From an uncultured Desulfobulbus sp. (GTDB lineage: Bacteria; Desulfobacterota; Desulfobulbia; Desulfobulbales; Desulfobulbaceae): DNA of 64,000 nt. The stretch's first letter is position 1; each line of letters opens with the position of its first letter. The position numbers and the translations under genes are program-made. The stretch spans positions 1,086,001-1,150,000 of the forward strand of contig NZ_OY762276.1 in NCBI RefSeq assembly GCF_963665445.1, read 5' to 3'. Under the pieces are notes generated by a model. It did no database searches, had not been told where the DNA came from, and saw only the letters and a list, made by a program, of their open reading frames with translations. Below are positions 34,147-40,948 of this stretch, one piece after another.

Positions 34147-34205
34147 GGCTAACAAAGCCAATCAACACGGACTCGCTACGCTCGCCGGTTATTGTAGCGT
34201 TATGC
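34147..34205 (+). repeat. Integron attC site 1 (left border of cassette 1)
   Basis: R' core GTTATGC (34199-34205) is paired with GGCTAAC at the left end. The inner arms CAATcAACaCGG and CCGGTTATTG pair except for two extra bases on one arm, which is the hallmark of folded attC sites. The loop region ACTCGCTACGCTCG is typical of chromosomal integron cassettes. Confidence 0.8.
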
Positions 34206-34226
34206 GCAATGAATAGATCCACGATC

Positions 34227-34613
34227 ATGAACATTGAAGCGATTGACCATTTTGTGCTGACTGTCAAAGACATAGATAAAACTTGTGCGTTCTATATAAA
34301 GGTGCTCGGCATGAGCGTCACGACGTTTGGCGCTGGGCGAAAGGCACTGTCGTTTGGGGAGCAGAAGATCAATCTTCATCAGTACGGAAAGGAATTCGAA
34401 CCAAAAGCTAAGAAGCCTACTCCTGGATCCGCTGACCTCTGTTTCGTTACGGCTGTGCCCGTTTCGCAGGTAATTGAACATCTCCGGGCCAACGGCGTGG
34501 AAGTTCTGGCAGGCCCGGTTCCGCGAACAGGCGCAGTAGGTGCAATCACCTCAGTGTATTTTCAGGATCCAGACGGGAACCTAATCGAGGTCTCGAACTA
34601 TGCTGCCGCATAA
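34227..34613 (+). CDS. VOC-family (glyoxalase-like) protein in an integron cassette
   Basis: This 128-residue protein has the vicinal-oxygen-chelate fold: [18 protein letters not shown] at the start, then QKINLHQ, and a C-terminal [16 protein letters not shown]. Metal ligands are likely His8, His in NLHQ and the late Glu. Family members include glyoxalases, dioxygenases and fosfomycin or bleomycin resistance proteins; this group is common in integron cassettes. ATG 34227 begins the domain; 34209 is also open. The stop lies inside the next attC site, normal for cassettes. Confidence 0.85.
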   Translation: MNIEAIDHFVLTVKDIDKTCAFYIKVLGMSVTTFGAGRKALSFGEQKINLHQYGKEFEPKAKKPTPGSADLCFVTAVPVSQVIEHLRANGVEVLAGPVPRTGAVGAITSVYFQDPDGNLIEVSNYAAA

Positions 34614-34664
34614 CCCCTCACTTCAGCCGACGCGAAACCCGCGCGGCTGATTTCAACGTTATGC
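34608..34664 (+). repeat. Integron attC site 2
   Basis: 57 bp from GCATAAC (34608-34614) to GTTATGC (34658-34664), exact complements. The inner stem TCAGCCGaCGCG / CGCGCGGCTGA has a single unpaired A, as expected for attC strand selection. The short loop between is AAACC. This is a textbook site. Confidence 0.92.
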
Positions 34665-34726
34665 GGCAAAAAGATTGGAGCGCCAACAAGGCGTCTGATG
34701 CAAGCAACTCTTGGAGGTTAGCCCCC

Positions 34727-35809
34727 ATGCTAACGAACTATATGCACCGCAGTCGCTCTTACGCAGTGGTGCTATTCGTCATTTTCTCAGCATTCGTCGA
34801 CAGTGCAACTGCCAATGACACCTTTGTTGGGAAATTTGCGTCGCTACCCTCGAAGCTTCCACCTCTTGAGGCAAACATCCTCGAACTCTACATCGTTGCT
34901 AAGGGCGATAAGTACGTCGTCACTGAATTCTCCAAAGGAGAGTTCAAACTTGACTATTTGGCAACGCGATGCGACTCCAAGAAAGATTTCTCAATGCCTT
35001 CACTTGCCAGTGGAGAAATATATGCGCTATGTGCCGATGAATCCGGATTCGCAAAGTTCGTGTATTCACAAAACGGCATCGATGAACGTGATCCGAGGAT
35101 AAATAGCCTGAAGGACAGAAATGGCGAAAGCCTACTTGAAGCATCTTACCTTCGGGAGCAGTACTATATACCTCCATTTCTCGCATTCCGTAGGGTTGAT
35201 TCGTTCAAATACGCCCCAAACAATCCGATTAAACTACTTAGTCATGAGACACCCGAATTCACAGCATTATGCAAGGGCGTCGGGGTCAAGCTACTTGAGA
35301 AACCAGTGGGTCCTGTGCGGTCAATTGCCTATGACTTCGATCCTAAGCGTATTTCAGGGTGGTCAGGTGCCTCAAGAGTTGAGGTTGATGAAGACGGACG
35401 CACTCTCGGCTTCGGCGGATTCAGCAAACGCAACTCCACAGAAGCAAAAAAGGTAACTAGTTTTGAATTTACGGAACGCCGGGCGAGCGACGGCGCTGGG
35501 GCTGCAACGATAAACCCATCTGCCCCATACTATCGTTTCCCTGCTACTCAGCAGCCGTACTACGGGGTTAGCGAACTGAGTGCCGATGTTTTGGCATTCC
35601 TCGATGTGGATAAACCGGACGAGTATCGTAAGGCACCGATAAGACAGGGCGCTATCCGCTACCAGATCACGCTGACTGACCGGCGTTCGGGTGCGGTTAT
35701 CGGTGTGCAAACTTATGTGGTGGATCGACTAAACCATCGCGCATGCGGAGTGAATGTGGACAATGTAATTAGCCCATCCGCATTCATCTTTGATGCTATT
35801 AACCGATGA
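34727..35809 (+). CDS. Exported protein of unknown function in an integron cassette
   Basis: This 360-residue protein has a signal peptide (about residues 7-28, SYAVVLFVIFSAFVDSATA). ATG 34727 follows GGAGG at 9 bp; an earlier ATG lies in the attC core at 34661. The mature protein is mixed alpha/beta with two conserved-looking Cys near 80-110 and one Cys near the C-terminus. No family recognised. It fills the second integron cassette, between attC 2 and a weaker attC-like site. Cassette genes of this type are often single-copy adaptive genes. Confidence 0.75.
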   Translation: MLTNYMHRSRSYAVVLFVIFSAFVDSATANDTFVGKFASLPSKLPPLEANILELYIVAKGDKYVVTEFSKGEFKLDYLATRCDSKKDFSMPSLASGEIYALCADESGFAKFVYSQNGIDERDPRINSLKDRNGESLLEASYLREQYYIPPFLAFRRVDSFKYAPNNPIKLLSHETPEFTALCKGVGVKLLEKPVGPVRSIAYDFDPKRISGWSGASRVEVDEDGRTLGFGGFSKRNSTEAKKVTSFEFTERRASDGAGAATINPSAPYYRFPATQQPYYGVSELSADVLAFLDVDKPDEYRKAPIRQGAIRYQITLTDRRSGAVIGVQTYVVDRLNHRACGVNVDNVISPSAFIFDAINR

Positions 35810-35857
35810 CCGTGTGCAGTACTAATCACTCTTATTCAAAAAGCGTAAAAAGCCTTC

Positions 35858-35911
35858 GCCTGAAGTTTCGCTCGGACCGCGTGATCGCGGCCGCTTAACT
35901 TAACGTTCAGA
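35858..35911 (+). repeat. Degenerate attC-like site 3
   Basis: CGGaCCGCG-TGAT-CGCGGCCG forms a stem with one unpaired A. It is extended by AAGTT and AACTT and by an outer CTGAA/TTCAG pair. The R' box reads GTTCAGA rather than GTTRRRY, so it may be decayed. It closes the second cassette, 49 bp after its stop codon. Confidence 0.6.
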
Positions 35912-36116
35912 GTCAAGGTTTCTCCTGTCTATCTGGACTTTTGTTAGCTTTCGCCTGGTGGCGGATCTGGTGGCGGTTTTGCTTCAGCTATAGCGAATTT
36001 TACGGTAACCGCCGCAAAATCTGTCACGTAACTTCAACAATATCGAAAAAATTTCTCCCGGCGTGGCAGCCTTGGGAGCAGGGCGTTTTAACTTTCTTCC
36101 TTCAAAGAGGCATAGC

Positions 36117-36530
36117 ATGTCGAAACATCTTGGTGAATGGCTTGCCGATTATGAACTGGGTATCGAGGATATTGACCTTCAGCACCATTTTTTTTTCAAT
36201 TTGATCAATCGGTTAGCGAGTGAACTGATAGTGAATCAGGATATTCAATATCGGATCGATTTAGTAAGCGAGCTCACTGCCTATGCAAAATTTCACTTTT
36301 TGAGTGAAGAAAATATGATGCGAAAATCTGGGTATCCTCAATTTATGCGTCATAAATTCCAGCATATAGAGCTGATAGATTCGATTTCCAGGGTAAGTAA
36401 TCAACTTTTTCTTACAGAAAATGACCCAGAGGGAAAAGCCTTAATCAATTTTTTACGTGAATGGTTTTTGAATCATACCAGAAAAGTCGATAAGGAATTT
36501 GCCGATTACATGCTTAAAAAACTAACCTAG
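36117..36530 (+). CDS. Bacteriohemerythrin
   Basis: This 137-residue protein is a bacterial hemerythrin: EDIDLQHHFFFNLINRL, then FHFLSEENMMRKSGYP, KFQHIELI and NHTRKVDKEFADYM. The histidines and acidic residues are those that hold the oxygen-binding di-iron centre. It binds oxygen (or senses it) and is common in anaerobes and microaerophiles. ATG 36117 follows AAAGAGG. It ends 10 bp before repeat A of the cassette-like series. Confidence 0.88.
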   Translation: MSKHLGEWLADYELGIEDIDLQHHFFFNLINRLASELIVNQDIQYRIDLVSELTAYAKFHFLSEENMMRKSGYPQFMRHKFQHIELIDSISRVSNQLFLTENDPEGKALINFLREWFLNHTRKVDKEFADYMLKKLT

Positions 36531-36540
36531 AATCATTTGT

Positions 36541-36653
36541 TTGGGGAAAGACCACGGTTTATCTTTGATGGTATCCCGTAGGTATCCCGATGCACCCGGG
36601 AAGGCCTTGAACTGCAAGGGTGGCAGCGGGGTCAACTCCCGGCGCTGAATTTG
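36541..36653 (+). repeat. Attachment-like repeat A of the 36.5-39.4 kb series
   Basis: Contains tandem GTATCCCG-type boxes (GGTATCCCG, GGTATCCCG, CACCCGG) at about 36569-36600. An AAGGCCTTGAACTGC block follows, and then the tRNA T-arm-like GGGGTCAACTCCCGG (36629-36643). The same order of blocks occurs at 37409-37517 and 38588-38706 and inverted at 39347-39430. Confidence 0.75.
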
Positions 36654-36722
36654 GTTTAAGGCACTATACAAATTTTCAGCAATACTATGCTCCCCTTATA
36701 AGAGGCATGAACCTTGATAAAA

Positions 36723-36746
36723 ATTACATTGTAATTATCATGTAAT
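36723..36746. promoter_or_regulatory. Candidate BrnA operator
   Basis: ATTACATTGTAAT (36723-36735) is a palindrome, and an overlapping second unit ATTATCATGTAAT (36734-36746) repeats the TGTAAT half site. The toxin ATG begins at 36748. BrnA antitoxins repress their own operon by binding such repeats. Confidence 0.55.
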
Positions 36747-36747
36747 C

Positions 36748-37026
36748 ATGAAAATGCTTCGTTTTGAATGGGACCAGGCCAAGGCGAAAAGTAATCTTAA
36801 GAAACATAAGGTCAGCTTTGAGGAAGCAAAAACCGTTTTTCTTGACGAAAATGCGCGGTTAATCCCTGATCCTGAACATTCTGACCAGGAGGACCGTTTT
36901 ATCCTCATGGGACTGAGTACCGAATTAAAAATGCTGATTGTGTGCCATTGTTACCGGGAATCCGAGGAAGTAATCAGGATCATTTCGGCGAGGAAGGCCA
37001 CTAAGCGGGAAATGTCTTTTTATTGA
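36748..37026 (+). CDS. brnT: BrnT-family ribonuclease toxin
   Basis: This 92-residue protein has FEWDQAKAKSNLKKHKVSFE, DPEHSDQEDRFILMGLS and the C-terminal RIISARKATKREMSFY, matching BrnT toxins (RelE-like fold, general RNase). The gene order toxin first, antitoxin second, 11 bp apart, is that of brnTA. It lies in the cassette-like module between repeats A and B, where a toxin-antitoxin pair could stabilise the array. Confidence 0.92.
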   Translation: MKMLRFEWDQAKAKSNLKKHKVSFEEAKTVFLDENARLIPDPEHSDQEDRFILMGLSTELKMLIVCHCYRESEEVIRIISARKATKREMSFY

Positions 37027-37037
37027 GAGGTACCGAT

Positions 37038-37247
37038 ATGCTGGAAGAATACGATTTTTCAAAATCCAAAAAAAATCCATACGCAGCCAAGCTTAAAAAA
37101 CAAATCACAATCCGAATCGACGAAGAGTCGATCAATTATTTCAAAGAAATTTCGGATGAAGTGGGTATCCCTTACCAAAGCGTCATCAATCTTTATTTAA
37201 GGGATTGCGCGAGATCGCACAGGAAGCTGAAACTCGACTGGAAATAA
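37038..37247 (+). CDS. brnA: BrnA-family antitoxin
   Basis: This 69-residue protein has KKQITIRIDEESINYFKEIS followed by VGIPYQSVINLYLRDCA, a ribbon-helix-helix DNA-binding domain as in BrnA. It binds and neutralises BrnT and represses the operon. ATG 37038 follows GAGAGG. The N-terminal stretch DFSKSKKNPYAAKLKK is the typical BrnA toxin-contact region. Confidence 0.92.
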   Translation: MLEEYDFSKSKKNPYAAKLKKQITIRIDEESINYFKEISDEVGIPYQSVINLYLRDCARSHRKLKLDWK

Positions 37248-37390
37248 CTTGGTTGGGGGGGCAAGATTTCGGTTGTGGCTGGTTCACGTTGGATGCGCGA
37301 TCAATGCGTTTTTTAATGCGCTTTTATCTTCGCCAGTGACCGTAAATCGAGGTATCTGATTAAGAAAAACGTGAAAGAAAGCGTACGAAT

Positions 37391-37408
37391 CGGCCTCTCA
37401 CGCCGGTA
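37391..37408 (+). repeat. Copy of the tRNA-Glu anticodon arm (candidate attR core)
   Basis: CGGCCTCTCACGCCGGTA is identical to 15463-15480 in the tRNA-Glu gene (18 of 18). Neither flank continues the tRNA. It lies immediately before repeat B. A short copy of the anticodon stem-loop is what remains at the far end of an element that integrates at this arm. Confidence 0.75.
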
Positions 37409-37517
37409 TAATGGGGGAAGGCAGGCCACGCTTGTGTTGATGGTATCCCGTGTATATCCCGATATACCCGAAAAGCCTTGAGCTGCACGAAGGACGGTGG
37501 GGACAACTCCCAGGAGA
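37409..37517 (+). repeat. Attachment-like repeat B
   Basis: Same blocks as repeat A: GGTATCCCG, TATCCCG and TACCCG boxes (about 37442-37470), AAAGCCTTGAGCTGC, then GGGGACAACTCCC (37499-37511), a weaker T-arm-like block. The part before the boxes (TGGGGGAAGGCAGGCCACGC) aligns with the corresponding parts of A and C. Confidence 0.72.
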
Positions 37518-37568
37518 AAAAAATGTGGTAAGTCTTGAGCTGGCCCATTTCATCACAGGAGGCACAAT

Positions 37569-38582
37569 GTGAAACGACTGTTTTTGGCTCTAGTTCTGTT
37601 TATGGGATGGTCCTGGGCTTGCGGGGAGGCTCTCGCTCAGGGGGAGTTCTATGTCATTGCAGTTCCAAAAGGAGTAGGGACGGCCATATCATCCCTACCT
37701 GTGGAGATTTCCAACCCGGGTTTCTACTACTTGACGAAAGATATGACCCTCGCAGGTGGAGGAGACGCAATTACGGTCAAGACCAACCATGTGACTCTGG
37801 ATCTCATGGGATTCAGCATCGTTGGCGCAATGGGCAGTGGTAACGGCATTTATATGAACGGAGTGGCCGACGTGGAGATCCGAAACGGGACGATCCGCTC
37901 ATTCGATGGCGATGGTATTCATTCACAATATACGGCGAACTATCTCGGGCTGCGAGTATTGAACATAAGAGTCGTAGATAACGTTGGCTCGGGTGTGTTT
38001 CTTCGAAGCAAGGGGGCTACTGTCACGGGCAGCAGTGTGTTCAAAAACGGCCAGTATGGTATATTGACTGACGATGGAAGCGTGGTTTCTGGAAACACTG
38101 TTCACAACAACGGCAAGGACGGTATTTATGTTTTGAGCGGCAGCTTGGTAACCGGCAACACGGTCTTTGAGAACTCCCACAACGGCATCGACGGCTCGAA
38201 TGCAACGACGATCACTGGTAACACGGTCTATAAGAACAGCATTTGCGGAATTAGATCAGGGCGTGGCAGCACGATAACAGGCAATACCGTTAAGGACAAT
38301 AACCAGTCCGACAGCACGGACAGCCTAAGCACCGGCGGCCTTTGGGTCTTTGCCGAGTCCATTGTTAAAGGCAACACAGTAGCTGACAATAAGATCCATA
38401 ACATATACGTCTATTCCTGGGGAAACGCCATTGAGGAGAACCTACTGACAGGCTCCACAGGAAATGGCCTCTATTTCCAGGAATCCGGGAACTTTTACGC
38501 CAACAATCGCGCTTCTGGGAACGTAGTCAACTACGTCAATACCACAGGGAATACTAACGGTGGCGGCAACTATTCATTCTGA
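37569..38582 (+). CDS. Secreted right-handed beta-helix protein
   Basis: This 337-residue protein has a signal peptide (about 1-23). From about residue 70 it consists of short repeats such as ITGNTVYKNS, VTGNTVFENS, VSGNTVHNNG, ISGNTV-like turns with Asn ladders. These are characteristic of NosD/periplasmic copper-binding or pectate-lyase-like parallel beta-helices (PbH1). The GTG start at 37569 follows AGGAGG. No catalytic residues could be assigned. It is the single gene of the module between repeats B and C, ending 6 bp before C. Confidence 0.82.
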   Translation: MKRLFLALVLFMGWSWACGEALAQGEFYVIAVPKGVGTAISSLPVEISNPGFYYLTKDMTLAGGGDAITVKTNHVTLDLMGFSIVGAMGSGNGIYMNGVADVEIRNGTIRSFDGDGIHSQYTANYLGLRVLNIRVVDNVGSGVFLRSKGATVTGSSVFKNGQYGILTDDGSVVSGNTVHNNGKDGIYVLSGSLVTGNTVFENSHNGIDGSNATTITGNTVYKNSICGIRSGRGSTITGNTVKDNNQSDSTDSLSTGGLWVFAESIVKGNTVADNKIHNIYVYSWGNAIEENLLTGSTGNGLYFQESGNFYANNRASGNVVNYVNTTGNTNGGGNYSF

Positions 38583-38587
38583 TCCAG

Positions 38588-38706
38588 CGCCCGTAATAAT
38601 AGGGGGCAGAGCACGCTTTTTTTTTGATGGAGTCCCACATGTGTCCCGGTACACCCGGAAAACCTTGATTCGAAAAAGGGGCAGCGGGGTCAACTCCCGG
38701 CGACAT
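38588..38706 (+). repeat. Attachment-like repeat C
   Basis: Block order is as in A and B: AATAGGGGGCAGAGCACGC, then GTCCCAC, TGTCCCGG and CACCCGG boxes (about 38632-38660), AAACCTTGATTCG, and GGGGTCAACTCCCGG (38686-38700), which is identical to that of A. Confidence 0.72.
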
Positions 38707-38856
38707 GTTATGGAATGGAAAAAAGAGGAAGAGGAGATCAATAAAGATCGACCGATAAAAAAAATCAGTCAAAAGTTGAAGATCTAACCGATTTACTTGC
38801 ATATTGCCTGAGTTCTAAACTCTGCTTACACTGTTAAATATGGGCTAAAATACCTC

Positions 38857-39363
38857 ATGGAGCAAAAGGATAAACATCCAGCTTCCTGGGCCTTCATTAT
38901 GCTACTGCTTCTTACCGGTGCCCGACGCGGTGAAATCGCCTCTGCACGTTGGTGCGATATTCACGATTCTAAAATAGTTCTTCAAACACATAAAACAGAC
39001 CATACCGGAGAAGATCGAGTAATTCATTTGCCCCAACTTGCACTGGATATTTTAGCCGAATTACCTAATACCGGCACAAAAGAACGGATTATTGGTATTG
39101 ATTCACCTAGAAAGCTATGGGACACCATCAGAAAAAAAGCAGGTTGCCCTGATCTAAGATTGCACGATCTCCGCCACTCTTTCGCGTCAATAGCCATCAG
39201 CTCTGGCTATAACCTCTCTCAAATCGGTGAGCTTCTTGGCCATCGCGACGCAGATACAACGAAAAGGTATGCACATTTAATGGATGATGCAGCGGCCCAG
39301 GCTGCTGAATCTGTGGCCAACAATATAACGAGAGTCTTTACGAAAAAGAGAACCGGGAGTTGA
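38857..39363 (+). pseudogene. Tyrosine integrase, C-terminal half only
   Basis: 168 residues covering only the catalytic domain: LLLTGARRGEIASARW (Arg), RLHDLRHSFASIA (His-x-x-Arg), LLGHRDADTTKRYAHL (Tyr). The N-terminal arm- and core-binding domains (about 200 residues) are absent, with no ribosome site or match upstream. It resembles P4/prophage-type integrases. The end of the gene overlaps repeat D, so its own attachment site is probably preserved. Likely a relic of the recombinase that created the neighbouring repeats. Confidence 0.85.
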
Positions 39364-39430
39364 ACCCAATGCTATCCTTTCAGCTGAAGGCTTTCCGGGT
39401 ATACTGGGATACATGCGGGATACCTTTCAA
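39347..39430 (-). repeat. Attachment-like repeat D, inverted, overlapping the integrase 3' end
   Basis: Read on the minus strand it gives GGTATCCCG, GTATCCCAG, TATACCCGG boxes, AAAGCCTTCAGCTG, and then GGGTTCAACTCCCGG, whose complement contains the integrase stop codon. The T-arm-like block here is closest to a real tRNA T-arm (GGTTCAA). Confidence 0.7.
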
Positions 39431-39518
39431 AATCAACTGTGGCCAGTCGCCGAATGATCACAAGGGGCCTTTCTCCCCTGTTACCCATAGCCGTCAGGCG
39501 AAGCCATGGCGGCATTGA

Positions 39519-40948
39519 TTATGCCGCACATGGTATTGGCTCCCCTTCGATTCTCAAGATAAAAATGCCTTGAACAATTTCCGGAGAATAGTTTCCATTT
39601 TTTCTCTTCTCCAACAAATGTTTCCGGCAACTCAGCTCGAGAAACTTTTTTAACAAATTGGTCACAGCTTCTATTCCGGTGAAAAATGCCTCTTTGAACC
39701 GGCCAAGAGATCTTATCCAGGTCTTTAAAGCTTTGTAAAAACTGAGATTTTTACCGTACAGCCCGCGCATGAGGTTATGCGTTATCCATAACATGTTCAG
39801 GCTGAGTACAATAATGAATAATTTCGAGTAAATATAGCATTCAAGGCGTTCCTTTTTCACCTTTTTGACCTTGTCGATTTTCCACAGTGATTTCCAGGTC
39901 TTAAAGACAAGCTCGATTTGCCGGCGCAACGTGTATGCCTTCCACGCATTTTCAATATCAAGCAACTCCTCTGAGGCGGAGGTGATGAACAGATTGAGCC
40001 TTGCTCGGGCTTTGAATTCTTTCCCTATTTGCCGCCCTTTCTTTTGGGCATTCAGGTTGGCCTTGCGCATTCGTTCCTGGTAGACGCTTTCAGGTAACAG
40101 ATAAACAAAGAGGCGAACCTCTAATGCCAGATCCCGGTCAAGGAATACTCTGTCTTCAATTTTTTCAATTCCTGCATCGGTCATGGCTCGAACAATCCGG
40201 GAAAAATTCAGCTCAAGCTTTTTCTTGCCTCGAAGTTGATACACCTGCTTGTTGGCCTGCAGGCGGCACAAAAAGTCACCAAGGTTTTGCAAGATACCTC
40301 GCAATGCAGATATATGCATGTAAGCGAGGTCGCGAATAACAAGGTCACCTTCTCTGACAACATCAATGGTCAGCGTTGAATTGGTTGCATCCTGGTCGTT
40401 AAACGCATTCAGGCTGAGATCAACGATTCTGCCGGACACTAAATCATATTCAAACTGGATTCTGACACTGGCCGCAGAGCCACTGCCGCCGCTACCGGGG
40501 TAATACTTGGATAAAGATTGATCTATTTGAAAACAAACAGAATCTTTAATCAAAATCCTTGCAAACTGATCACAACTCATCAACAGCGATTTTCCCTCTG
40601 ACAACTGCTTGTTAAACAACTCTGAAAGGGCTGCTGTGAGAAACGAAACCGCATGCTGATTGAAGCGCTCATCCAGGGATTGTTTTTTATGCATATGGCA
40701 TGGTCCAATTCCAGCTTAACGGTGAGATCGTTGAGACTCTCAAAAGCCAAAGCATCGCTATTAAAAGCCAGCAGGCAGAGAAAAGTGAATCCACCAAGCA
40801 CGCTTGACCGCTGAACGAACTTGCTCTTACGAGCTAACAGGTCGATTTCCTGCGCGGTAAAGAAGCAGTGAAGCTGTTTCCTGATAGATTCTTCAATCAG
40901 CCGATATTCCTTATCTCCTACTCTCCTAATGGTCTGGAGTTTGGAGTT
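39519..40948 (-). CDS. IS4-family transposase split over two frames (possible programmed -1 shift)
   Basis: The main frame (39519-40694, 391 residues) holds the DDE core, with VIRDLAYM and YTLRRQIELVFKTWKS, the IS4 Y-R-E signature. The N-terminal part (EEIDLLARKSKFVQRSS-like, then GGFTFLCLLAF) is in the frame one base away, from about 40948 down to 40690. The frames join at AAAAAAC (40682-40688 on the minus strand), a canonical A-AAA-AAC slippery heptamer in the correct register. So a full transposase of about 475 residues could be made by -1 frameshifting. No start codon is seen in the first frame; the neighbouring IS inserted there. Confidence 0.7.

Noticed and set aside
37391..37408. A second tRNA-Glu gene
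   Set aside because: Only the anticodon arm matches; acceptor, D- and T-arms are absent, so it is an attachment-site copy.
36541..39430. CRISPR array
   Set aside because: Repeats are long, divergent and separated by genes of about 1 kb, not by uniform short spacers.
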